Source: Cryptomeria japonica
Taxonomy: Eukaryota; Streptophyta; Pinopsida; Cupressales; Cupressaceae
Assembly: GCF_030272615.1 (NCBI RefSeq)
Contig: NC_081415.1
Span: forward strand, 262,372,925 to 262,432,924
Direction: 5' to 3'
Length of the DNA stretch: 60,000 bases
A program made the position numbers and the translations under genes. Of the stretch, positions 35,542 to 45,150 are shown piece by piece. Under the pieces are notes generated by a model. That model was not told the origin of the DNA. It ran no database searches and saw nothing but the letters and a program-made list of their open reading frames with translations. Numbering within the stretch: position 1 is the stretch's first letter; every line of letters starts with the position of its first letter.

Positions 35542-36239
35542 ATGGTATCTCAAAGTGTTATCTTTAAGAAGGCCAGTTTGAGGTTTGATGGAAGCAACTA
35601 TACTATATGGAAGAACCAGATGGAAGTGCACTTGAAATGTCTTGGAGAAGATTATTGGAAGATTAAAAAGAATACCTATGTTGTTCCTCAGAATGGACCG
35701 ACTACTCTTGATGAGATCAAGGAAGCAGATCATAATATTAGAGCGAAGGAAGCATTGCTTAGCACCTTAACAAATTCTGAGATGACATATGTTATGGGAC
35801 TTTAGACCATACACGAGATCTAGGAGAAGCTTGAGATTCTATATCAAGGTGATAAACAGGTGAAAGTTGCTAAGTTGTAGAGTTTGAAAGGTAAATATGA
35901 GAAATTGAAGATGTGAGATGATGAGAACATTCATTCTTTTATGGCTAAGGTGAATGATCTTGTCCTAAGCATCAAATGTGTTGGTAGAAGCATTGAGGAA
36001 GATGAAATTGGTGCTAAGGTACTGAGACCTTTGCCTCCTTCATATAAACATTAGGTTGCTTCTATTGATGATATCTGGAGTGTGACTAAAGTGACAAGAG
36101 ATGTGTTGGTTGGAAAGCTTGATGCTTTTGAGCCTAATGAATTTGAAGAACCACAGGGAAAGTCAGAGACAACATTTAGAGCATCTGCATATGTATCCGA
36201 TAAGAAAAAGTATGATCTTGATGAGTGCAAAATATCCAG

Positions 36240-36286
<47 letters not shown>

Positions 36287-36549
36287 TTGAAGAAAAAGAA
36301 AGAGAGCTTGATGAGCTTGATGAGCTTGAAGCACTGATTGCCCAGAGAGTGCCTAAAGGTGCCGGTAAGTATGATGGAAATTTGACTTTGAAATGTTTTT
36401 CTTGTAATAAGATAAGACATTTTGCTTCTAGGTGTCCGAAGAGAATGGCTAAGTATGACATACATGATAATCATGATAGGAATGATAGATATGAGAAGCA
36501 TGAGAAATATGATAAGTCTTATAAGTCTAATTGGAAGTTTAGGAACTAG
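35542..36549 (+). pseudogene. gag: Gag of element C
   Basis: The likely start is ATG 35542 (MVSQSVIFKKASLRFDGSNY), because element D begins its gag at the equivalent place; an upstream in-frame ATG at 35527 adds five residues without homology. The UBN2-type gag domain (YTIWKNQMEVHLKCL, NIRAKEALLSTLTNSEM) is split by TAG 35803-35805, TAG near 35821 and TAG 35878-35880. The second half (36082-36549) is open, with an Arg-Glu repeat from a GA microsatellite. The CCHC knuckle CFSCNKIRHFASRC lies at 36394-36435. Confidence 0.85.
36244..36282. repeat. (GA)n microsatellite within gag of element C
   Basis: About 20 GA units, read in the gag frame as alternating Glu and Arg. The equivalent region of element D (about 58810-58870) is a non-microsatellite Glu/Arg-rich stretch, so the tract expanded within C. 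Confidence 0.95.
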
Positions 36550-37090
36550 AAGAATAATTATTATGCTGCAGATGATGGTGTTACAAATGATGAATCAGAA
36601 GGAGATGAAGTTGTGTTTATTGCCATTAAAGAAGATAGGCATGTACCTTTTGATTCCACTAGCTGTTCAGTTGAGGAGAAAGCTCTGGCTTCTAAGTTAG
36701 AAGGAAAAGGTGAATGGGTGATTGACAATGGTTGTTCACATCATATGACCAGTGATAAAAGTATATTTGTGAGCATGGAGAGGTATGATGGTGGAATAGT
36801 CTGATTTGGAGATGACAAAGCCTATGTAATCCATGGGAGAGGTTCTATTTATTTTTATGGTAAGCATAGTATTGATGATGTTTTGTATGTTGAAGGTTTG
36901 AAGCATAATATTTTGAGTGTTGGACATATGGTTGATAAGGGTTATTATCTACAATTCAAGGATGGTAAATGCAAGATCTTGAATGCCTTCGGTATAGAGA
37001 TTGAATCTGGGACTAAGACTGAAGGTAACATTTTTCATTTGAATGCTGATGAGAAAAGTTGTTTTATTACTAAGATAGATGAGAGCTAGT
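36550..37090 (+). pseudogene. pol: Protease and pre-integrase region of element C
   Basis: GEWVIDNGCSHHMTSDKSIF (36709-36768) is a copia aspartic protease start, with Asp-Asn-Gly in place of the more usual Asp-Ser-Gly; element D also has DNG. The frame continues (after a TGA at about 36802) with the flap and C-terminal strands, YVEGLKHNILSVGHMVDKGY (36886-36945). Then comes the LWHRRMCHV pre-integrase motif after a TAG near 37087. Reading across the stops shows clear homology to element D 59056-59600. Confidence 0.82.
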
Positions 37091-37850
37091 TGTGGCATAG
37101 GAGAATGTGTCATGTAAAATTTGATTCAATTATTAAGATTTGTTCTACATAAGTTGTTAGAGATCTACCCAAGATTGTTAAGCCTCCTAATTTGGTATGA
37201 AAGGAATGTTAGTTAGGTAAGCAAACAAAAATTTCTTTCAAGAATAAACAATATACATCTGGTGGACTACTAGATCTTGTGTACATTGACCTATGTGGAC
37301 CTACAAATGTTAGAAGTGTGCAGGGTGATAGATATTTTATGCTGATAATTGATGATTATTCTAGGATGATGTGGGTTGTCTTTTTGAAGGATAAATCATA
37401 AGCATTTGACAAATTCAAGATATTCAAAGCTAAGGTGGAGATTGAGTCTGGATTGAAGCTAAAATGTCTGAGATTTGATAGAGGTGGAGAATTTTGTTCC
37501 GGTGAGTTCAATTCATTATATGAGATACATGGAATTAGAAGACAATTATATGCTCCTAAAACCCCACAACATAATGGAGTTGTTGAGAGGAAGAACAAAA
37601 TTGTTTCAAATGTTGCAAGGACTATACTGATTGAAGGGAATGTTAAGAAGATCTACTATAGAGAAGCTATTAGCACTGTTGTTTACACATTCAATAGAGT
37701 TCACATCAAAGGTGATATTGGTAAGACCCCTTACAAGCTTTGGTCTGGTCATGCCCCTACTGTGAGATTTTTTAGAGTATTTGGTAGCAAATGTTATATC
37801 AAGAGAGATGACGATATAGGAAAGTTTGATGCTAGAAGTGATTAAGGTAT
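37091..37850 (+). pseudogene. pol: Integrase of element C
   Basis: It shows CHVKFDSIIKI (HHCC region), a CQLGKQT-like part with Cys altered, and VYIDLCGPTNVRSVQGDRYF (about 37280-37340). IDDYSRMMWVVFLKDKS carries a catalytic-core Asp, and RGGEFCSGEF (about 37481) follows. The open piece 37435-37845 contains YAPKTPQHNGVVERKNK, with the third catalytic residue Glu, and ends in the conserved YKLWSGHAPTV..FGSKCYI. Stops occur at about 37087, 37150, 37198 and 37400. Confidence 0.82.
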
Positions 37851-38940
37851 CTTCTTGGGATATTCTACTAAGAGCAAAGCCTATTGGTGCTATAATAAGA
37901 GACAAAAAAATTGTGGAGAGTGCAAATGTGAAGGTGGATGAGAACCTTGGGAAGGAGATCAGAGCTTATGGTTATGATGATGGTAAACATGTTGTTTTAA
38001 CCCCTGTTCAACCTGGAGAGCCTAAGAAAAATAATCCAGTAGAGACAATTAATTCGGATGTTGCTGCTGTCGGTGAAGATATACATGAACCAGAGAACCA
38101 GAACAATCTGAAGACTCTGAGGTATGTAAGATTGAATCATTTTGAAAATCAAATTATTGGTGATAAGCATAAAGGTGTAATGACTAGAAAAAGGCTAGTT
38201 GTTGAAGAAGTATGTTTGATTTCTAAAGTTGAGCCTAAAGATGTTGCTAAAGCTTGTAAATATGAAAATTGGATGAGATCTATGGAAGAAGAACTAGATC
38301 AGATTGAAAAGAATAATACTTGGGAACTTGTGCCTAGACCTAAGGATAAGAACGTTATTTATACTAAATGGGTATTTAGAAATAAACTGAATGAAGTTGG
38401 TGAAGTTGTCAGAAATAAAGCTAGACTGGTTTGTAAAGGATATTCACAGCAAGAAGGAATTGATTATGAGAAGACTTTTTCTCTGGTTGCCATACTTGAA
38501 GCTATTATATTGTTGCTTGCTTATGCTGCTTATAAAGATTTTAAGGTATATCAGATGGATGTCAAAAATGCCTTTTTGAATGGTGATTTAGAGGAAGAGG
38601 TTTACATTAAGCAACCTAATGTATTTTCATTGTCGGATGATGGAGACATGGTATGTATGTTGAAGAAAGCCCTTTATGGATTGAAAAAAGATCCTAGAGC
38701 TTGATATGCTAGATTAGACAAATATTTGTTGAAACTGGGATTTACCAAAGGTGTTGCTGGTAGTAATTTGTACCTTAAGATAGAAAATGATAACATCCTA
38801 ATTGTTGAAGTCTTTGTTGATGATATTATCTTTGGTGGAAATGATGACTTGAGCATGAATTTTGTTGGTGATATGCAAAAAGAATTTGAGATGTATATGA
38901 TTGGTGAGATGAAATTATTCTAGGTTTGCAGATTGCACAG
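37851..38940 (+). pseudogene. pol: Reverse transcriptase of element C
   Basis: The 292-codon open frame 37826-38704 changes frame from the integrase. It contains the linker, then [60 protein letters not shown] and [20 protein letters not shown], the hallmark copia RT blocks. TGA at 38702-38704 stands for a Trp. The catalytic FVDDIIFGG is at about 38812-38838 in the next open piece (38726-38923). It is one of the best preserved coding segments in the window. Confidence 0.87.
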
Positions 38941-39790
38941 ACAAAAAAAGGTATATTCATATCTCAAACTAAGTATGTGAAGTAATTGTTGAAGAAGTTT
39001 GGAGTAGATGACTCCAAACTTGTTGGAACTCCTATGGTGACTCATTGTAAATTGTCTAAAAATGATGAATCCCCTAAAGCTATTCAGAGTTTGTACAAAT
39101 CTATGGTTGGTCTACTACTATATCTTACTCATACTAGGCCTGACATTATGCATGTTGTGTGTATGGCTGCTAGATATCAAGCTGATCCGAAGGAGAGTCA
39201 TGTTACTGTTGTTAAGAGGATATTCAAATATCTGAAGGGAACTGTGGATTATGGTTTATGGTATCCAAAGAATGATGATTTCATGGTGTGTGAATACACT
39301 GATGCTGATTGGGTTGGTGGTGTTGATGACCGGAAGAGCACTACCAGTGGAGAATTATTTTGGGTAAAAAGTTGGTTTCATGGTCAAGCAAGAAACAAGA
39401 TTCAGTATCTTTATCTACTGTTGAAGATGAGTACATTGTTGTTGCTAGTAATTGCGCTAAGGTGGTTTGGATGAAGCAAATGTTGAAAGATATCAGAGTC
39501 ATTTATAATGAGCCTACTATTATTTACTATGACAATTCCAATGCTATAAGAATGTCAAATAATTTGGTGCAACATTCAAAGACTAAGCATATATCAATCA
39601 AATATCATTACTTGAGAGAGCAAGTAAATGAGGAGAAGGTTGAGCTAGAATATGTATCTACAAAGGAACAAATAGCAAATATTTTCACTAAGCCTTTGCC
39701 TACTGATACATTTGTCTATTTGAGAGATAAGTTAGGGGTATCCACCTCACTTGATGAGAACTGGATGCATTTATTTGCATTGATCTAGTG
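38941..39790 (+). pseudogene. pol: RT connection and RNase H of element C
   Basis: HCKLSKNDESPKAIQSLYKS (about 39041) and YLTHTRPDIMHVVCMAARYQ (about 39120) lead to RNase H. This contains CEYTDADWVGGVDDRKSTTS (about 39290-39348), DEYIVVASNCAKVVWMKQML and YYDNSNAIRMSNN. HSKTKHISIKYHYLREQV and IFTKPLPTDTFVYLRDKLGV follow, ending before 39788. A frameshift at about 39360 splits two overlapping ORFs. Domain order is complete. Confidence 0.85.
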
Positions 39791-40059
39791 GATTTCAGAG
39801 CCTTATCCTTCTATCCAGATTGATGAGTTGAAGCTGCTCCTATGGTGGAGTACTCTATTGATTCAGTTATGTGTTTCATATTCAAAGGGGGAGAGTAAGT
39901 TTGATTATCTATTTTGAGATCTTTGGCATTGATGTCAAAGGGGGAGAAAGATCATGTAAAAAACTGCTTTATCTGTCTTGATCTTAGGGGGAGTTTGCTA
40001 GTGATATCTTCTTTCTTTGGATTGATTATTTTTACACATTCATATGTTGCCATCAATAC

Positions 40060-40069
40060 CAAAGGGGGA
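40060..40069 (+). other. Polypurine tract of element C
   Basis: CAAAGGGGGA lies three bases before the 3' LTR start. A second purine run (AGGGGGAG, 39987-39994) lies about 75 bp upstream; both are conserved in the truncated copia at 16332 and 16259. Confidence 0.75.
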
Positions 40070-40072
40070 AAT

Positions 40073-41324
40073 TGTTGGATATGGTTGTTCATTGCTACTA
40101 CTAGATATGTTGTTGTCATTGATGTCAACATATTTCTGTGGTTTGATCCAGTGTGATTGGGAAGATCTTTTGATCCAGTGTTGTGGTTTTGTTTTGGTGT
40201 TTTGGTACTTTGCAGAGTCTGATATTTCCCCCGGTATATTTTGGTATGACCAGATCTTGTGCTAAAACTTTGGGATATTGTTTAGGATGGTCTTATGTAT
40301 CTTGATTTCATATGGTTCATGATTTTGTGCTTTGCAAGTTATCTTTCTTTGTAATAGTTGTTGATTGGTTGTGTTCTTGAGCTTTTAGACGTTGAAAGAT
40401 GAAGATTTGATAAGTGGTGTTGGTGCAGTTGTTCTGGATGGTTCTAATGTGCTTGTCAGTGTTTCTTAGTCATGTCCTAGTTGTTTTGGTGATCCATATT
40501 GATCGTTGTGCATGTTTTTGGTGATTTCTATGAACCGGTGATGATTTTCATGTTATGTGATATTTCTGGTGGTGTAGCATGTTGCAGTTGATCTTGGCAT
40601 GATTTCCAATGGAGTTGATCATTTGGGAATTCAAATTAGGACCTTGATATGCTCTTGAAACCATTATATTGGTCTGGTGGTTAATCTTTGTATCGTGAGA
40701 TGTAATTTTGTAATTGTGTGTTGAGGGTTGAGAGTTTAGCCGACCTTGTTTTCAAGGTTGATGAATTGTATATGTAGGTGAGTTATTCATGTAGTTTGGG
40801 TGTTAGTATTGTGTCTGCATTATTGGAGAGATATATAAGTGCGAATAAGTGATTTATCATTCGGTGTTGAGTTTGAGGTGAGATTAGTGTTGTTGGGTAG
40901 ACATTTGTGCTTAACTAGAACTGTAATCAGGTATTTGAAGATGCTATTCTTTTAGTTCATTTCTTTTGGATTGTAGTTCGAATCTTGTTGTAAGTCATTG
41001 AGACTACCTTGAGGGTTGTAGCTTTTTGGGCATATATATTTTAAGTAGTAAGCTCTAGGAAATGTTCCTGAATGCATGTGCATTCCCCATTGTAATATTT
41101 ACACATACTACTACAAAATATTAGCTTACTGTGGGTAGGTTCCCACCGTGGTTTTTCCCTTAACCGGGTTTTCCATGTCAAAAATCTTGGTGTTGTGTGT
41201 CATGTGTTATTAAATTGCTTATCTATTTATTGTTACGGTTTATTTGATATGTTGTTGTGCTTAAATTTTTATATTCCGGTGAAGACTGGTTCACCCCCCC
41301 CCCCTCTTAGTATTCCTTCTAACA
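40073..41324 (+). repeat. 3' LTR of element C
   Basis: 1252 bp, starting TGTTGGATAT and ending TTCTAACA, with GTGGGTAGGTTCCCACCGTGG (41132-41152), TTTTTCCCTTAACCGGGTTTT (41153-41173) and an eleven-C tract (41294-41304). It is slightly longer than the 5' LTR because of small indels. Confidence 0.9.
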
Positions 41325-41894
41325 ACTTTTATCCAAGGGAAATTCTTTTATCCAATGGGTAAACTCTTGTGCAAAGTTTACCCATGGCTAGGCCTTGACT
41401 AAATGGTCAAGACCCATGTGGGTTAGTGCATTGAAGGAGGGAAACATTAATGACTTTGTAAGAGTCCTTCATGTGTGGGAATGTGCATGGGTTAAAGGTG
41501 GGTTATTGTGGGGATTAGACTAATTTGGAAGGGGTTAGAAAGTTCTATAAGAATAGTTAGTGGGTGAGGGTAAATAGGATTTATTTAAATAAAAATTAAT
41601 TTAAATGTGCAACTTGCATTTGTAGGAAAATGCAAGTAGGTGGGGTGATTTAAATAAATATTGATTTATTTAAATGTGAGAGAGGGTATTTAATTAAACA
41701 AATATGATTTGTTTATTTAATTAAAAGTCAGAATAGGTTTTAAGTGAATTAAATCAAATAAATTGAATAATTTATTTCATTAATAGGAGAAGAGGGTTAG
41801 GGTGAATTAAATTAATAATTGTTGATCGATGCTTAAATAATCAAATGAATGCTAAGTATTCATTTAATTAAGTGGACAGATTTGGGTGTCTACA
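41325..41894 (-). repeat. 5' LTR of element A, second part
   Basis: Continues the LTR interrupted by element C and matches 11436-11982. It begins ACTTTTATCC, includes a small local duplication (TTTTATCCAAGG.. and TTTTATCCAATGG), and ends GGTGTCTACA, followed by the ATGAT duplication at 41895-41899. Confidence 0.9.
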
Positions 41895-41907
41895 ATGATT
41901 ATTTTGG

Positions 41908-42151
41908 AAGTCATATGAAAAGATGCACCTAAGTCAATTAATCATGCATCGTTACATGCATGAGTAGCCAAAGCTGCAATGAATGCATCACCATCTTCCT
42001 CTCGGAGTCAGAATCATAATCAAACTTCTTATTTTTCTTCTTCTTTTCTTCTTTGCAGTCCTTACAGATGTGTCGTGATTTATCGCAATTCCAACAAATG
42101 ACTGGACTTTCTAGGAGATTTCGATCTTCCTCTAGACTTGGATTTATTATG
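41908..42151 (-). pseudogene. gag: copia gag knuckle and protease fragment between inverted arms
   Basis: On the minus strand: NPSLEEDRNLLESPVICWNC DKSRHICKDC gives a CX2CX4HX4C knuckle (about 42090-42048). A Lys-rich run, a Tyr/Asp/Ser acidic stretch, and DAFIAALATHACNDA then lead, past a stop, to LIDLGASFHMTS, a copia protease start (about 41945-41912). The usual DSGAS reads DLGAS. It ends abruptly at about 41910, where the sequence flips orientation. Different copia family from C and D. Confidence 0.7.
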
Positions 42152-42291
42152 CCAAAATAGTCATCATGCATGATACTCATTGATCCATATTCATTGAAGC
42201 AACAATGCAAAGTTTAAACACTTGAGGTCGGCCAAACCTGGAGTAAACACCATCGAACTTTGAAATCATGCTACTAAAACCCAAAAAACTC
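42152..42291 (-). repeat. Right arm of the inverted duplication of copia gag-region DNA
   Basis: Reverse complement matches 10700-10826 plus 41900-41907. The arm is about 140 bp and includes the copia codons EYGSMSIMHDDYFG on the minus strand. Its sequence GATGACTATTTTGG shows the state of the element A target site without insertion. Confidence 0.75.
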
Positions 42292-42979
42292 TTACAAACT
42301 GAATGAAATGAAGTGAATAACATTATCGACTTATCTTCAAAACTGCAACACCAGAAACCATTATGCGAAGAAATGCAGAGCATGCATTTCACAGAAAAAA
42401 ACTATCAAACAACGCCATACACAAATAGTTACCAAATCAACCAAATAATGATCTAGAGAACCACATCTCGAATCCAATATGCTAAAACTTTGCTTAACCA
42501 CATATCCAAACCACATCAAGAGATTTACAATATAGAAGAAATGTGGAGCATATCTCTCAGCACAACTGGATAGGAAACTCAACATCAACTACACCAACCA
42601 ATCACTAATGACAACAAAATCATTTTGACATCAATGATAACACACCAATAGTTCATTCTGCCCAAACTTGCAACACCCCTTGCCTAAAAAAAATCGCTAG
42701 AATATTCTTTGGCATGGTAGAATATTCTCCTCTTGCTAAATTTAGAACCCTTGCTCTTTTTAGTGGGTGCCTCCAATTTTGGAGCACTGCCAAAATATAG
42801 TGGGGGCCGCTCAAAAGGTCAAAGACTATTTATTGTGTTGATGGACCAATGCAAGTACAAACTTGCATAGGGTAGGTACAAATAAACTTGCATTTGAATT
42901 TTGCACCCCCTTGCAAAAAAAAATTCAAACCCCCTTTTCTATCAAAAATTTAAAACAGAAATTAATAAATATTTGCAAA
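42292..42979 (-). other. Old LTR-like sequence, minus orientation
   Basis: The minus strand near 42650-42590 reads GTTATCATTGATGTCAAAAT and GTTGTCATTAGTGATTGG, similar to the start of copia LTRs in this window (GTTGTCATTGATGTCAACAT). Ends are not definable, and the C-rich terminal tract is absent. The last part (42660-42979) has no recognisable content beyond poly-A and poly-C-like runs. Confidence 0.3.
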
Positions 42980-42984
42980 GAAAG
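42980..42984. repeat. Left target site duplication of element E (GAAAG)
   Basis: GAAAG here and at 49396-49400 flanks element E exactly. Confidence 0.88.
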
Positions 42985-44198
42985 TGTAATGCTGAAAATT
43001 CAGGTTTCCACCATTGGATGTAGTAAAACCACTAATTTTTCTTAGGGACCATCACATTCAAAAGAGGGTTCCAATCCAATAGATCTAGTCACAAATCAGT
43101 AAGGATTAGGACTGAGAATTTTGACTGAATTGGAGGTTTTTAATGATGTGAATTAATAAAACCTCTTTTTTAAGTTGAATTGCTCAAATTAGGGTAAATG
43201 TGCTGAAATGAAGGTGAAAATATGGAAACAGTAATCTATAGTTGCGTGATTGAGCCATGAACCTGGATTTGAGCAATGTAAGCATATTCGAACCTATTCC
43301 CAAAAAGAGCTCCTAAAATGTCAAGACCATTTCACCCAGGCCTTGGTCCTTCAAACTTTTCACACTTTAATAGGGGATCGATTTGTCACTGTAAATAATC
43401 CTTATTCTAAAGATCACAGGTCCGTACCTGTTTCTTGCACACAAAAATAAGTGGGAATAGGTTGGGAATAGGGGTTTGCCCAAGTCAAACCTCGATTTAG
43501 GAATTAACCTTGAATGAAATGTTGCAAATATTGAAATAAATTATGGAAAGATATACCTTAGATCTGCAATGACTGATAATGATGCTTTGCTTCTTGAATG
43601 TAACCACATATGTTATACGAAATCACATTAACATGAAAAAACCCTAATCACACACACATACTTGCATATGAATGATGTAATGTCACTCCACAAAAAAATA
43701 AATGAAGAATATGCGGCCTTGAAGATCTCTAGAAATGCTTGATGATGAATGCTTCAATGCTTGAATGATAGATTACTTGAATGGGTGCCTTATGATTCTC
43801 TTTTTATCCTATGTGATTCTCCTATATTATGAGATGAGTGGTATGGATCTCCTCATATACTTGCTCGTCGAAAAACACCTTAATTTTCTAACATAAGACA
43901 ACATGGAGATCACAATCCCAATAACTCATTGTGACTATTAAGAGGGGCCAAATTAAGGTGCTATTTGAGAGGACCAAGGTTCCAATCCTTGGTCTCAATG
44001 AGGACCATGGCGTCATGCCCTGGTCCTACCCCATTTTAGGGCCAGAATCAACGGGCCATGTGATGTGTAAGATGAAAATAAGGCTTGATTGAATGGTATG
44101 AGAAGAATTAGGTTCTAGTCTGGCTTCGAGACTTGAATTCTAAGAGGAGAGCCAAAATATGGACTAAATTGTAAGGGAGTACAATTTAGAATTCTACA
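42985..44198 (-). repeat. 3' LTR of element E
   Basis: 1214 bp. Matches 48213-49395 throughout (shared CCACCATTGGATGTAGTAAA, TCAAAAGAGGGTTCCAATCC, GGAATAGGGGTTTGCC). By eye about 12 of 100 sites differ in the first 180 bp. Confidence 0.88.
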
Positions 44199-44212
44199 TT
44201 TACCCCGCACTT
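44199..44212 (-). other. Polypurine tract of element E
   Basis: The minus strand reads GTGCGGGGTAAA directly before the LTR start TGTAGAATTC. It is only partly purine, but the position is right. Confidence 0.5.
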
Positions 44213-44639
44213 TAGCGGGAGTATGAGCCTATGCAAATACTCATGGTAAAGCAAACGAAAGAGAGATGAAGAAGAGGAGCAATGAGGAGCATAATTAAAA
44301 GGAGTATAAGACATCACTAACTTCGAGGGATCAAGCCCCCAATCTTAGGATTTTAACTCACTCAAACATATGCAAGGGCACACAAAACAAGACAAAAACA
44401 AAAAGGCAAACAAAGACAAAAAGACAAACAACGGCAAAAGACACAAAACCCAAAAGCTAAAAAACCAAAAACAAGATCTCAAGTCAACTAGCCGAAGAGA
44501 CCTCAAAATTGAAATATCTCAACAACTAATATCATTCTTGAAAAATGCCATCTCAAGAGCACAAGTGATTTCATAAAAGAGCAAAGAATACATCATCCAT
44601 GAACCATTAATAGAAAATCTACGATTTCATGAGAAGGAA

Positions 44640-45150
44640 ATATAGAGCAAGGATACATGCTAGATGTGTTTTTCTAAGTGATCCATGAGAAGAATGATGA
44701 GAAAGGACATGAATACTTTCCCCTAGATATGTTTTTCTAGGTGATCCATGTTGGGGAGGAGAGTAGGAACAGTCTAGTTGTGTTCCGCTATTTCCACTCA
44801 TCCTCATGCATGTGTGTAAGTGATGTCTGGTTTCAATAATATAACACCCCATATAAGATTTTGTTTCCTCTAGTTTCAAGCATGCATCAGCCTATTTAAG
44901 ACATATAATGCAAATACAAATGCTAAGGGGTGAATGTCTGGTTTCAGGAACATCTTGTTTTCTTTGGTTTTGAGAATGAGTAACCCTGTTTAAGACAAAT
45001 ACATGCCTTTTTTCGAGGACATCTCATGTAAGAGTTTATTTTCTTTGGTTTCAGGAATGTATACCCTGTCTAAGACATATATCAAATGTTACATCTGGTT
45101 TCAAGTGTGAAGCATCTTATATAAGAATTTATTTTAAGACATGCAAAAAA
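44640..45150. repeat. Degenerate direct repeats in element E
   Basis: Units resembling TTTGGTTTCAGGAATGTATA followed by CCCTGTCTAAGACATAT recur at about 44870-44910, 44955-44995 and 45045-45085. A weaker TTTTAAGACATG follows near 45130. Separately, TGTTTTTCTAAGTGATCCAT (44668) recurs as TGTTTTTCTAGGTGATCCAT (44730). Confidence 0.6.

Larger units (their letters stand above)
34271..41324 (+). mobile_element. Element C: complete Ty1/copia retrotransposon in the 5' LTR of element A
   Basis: 5' LTR 34271-35485, PBS 35488-35499, gag 35542, then protease, integrase, RT, RNase H (copia order), PPT 40060-40069 and 3' LTR 40073-41324; total 7054 bp. Flanks TATTT and ACTTT each differ by one base from TCTTT at the unoccupied site in the 3' LTR of A (about 11436-11440), so the target duplication was TCTTT. 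LTR ends are TGTTGGAT and TTCTAACA. Coding is interrupted by stops and frameshifts, although several frames of 130-290 codons survive. Confidence 0.92.
10827..41894 (-). mobile_element. Element A: large Tat-like Ty3/gypsy retrotransposon, minus strand, hosting four insertions
   Basis: The outer LTRs are 10827-11982 and 33661-34270 plus 41325-41894, with 5-bp target duplication ATGAT. On the minus strand the order is 5' LTR, PBS (33643-33658), long leader, gag (30769-29114), protease (about 28790-28380), G-patch linker (about 28033-27820), RT (27070-26564, then 20335-19600), RNase H, a second RNase H (19185-18730), integrase (18730-17600, then 15310-15135), long 3' region, PPT and 3' LTR. With inserts removed it is about 14-15 kb. 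The second RNase H and large size indicate the Tat lineage. Every domain carries stops or lost catalytic residues, so it is not autonomous now. Confidence 0.85.

Noticed and set aside
36051-36461. Minus-strand Ser/Leu-rich ORFs opposite the element C gag
   Set aside because: Antisense shadow of the GA microsatellite and of the gag reading frame.
10827-41894. A previously undescribed multi-gene system encoded in the block
   Set aside because: All recognisable coding in the block belongs to standard gag-pol domains in known order. The unusual aspects concern structure and history rather than a new gene system.
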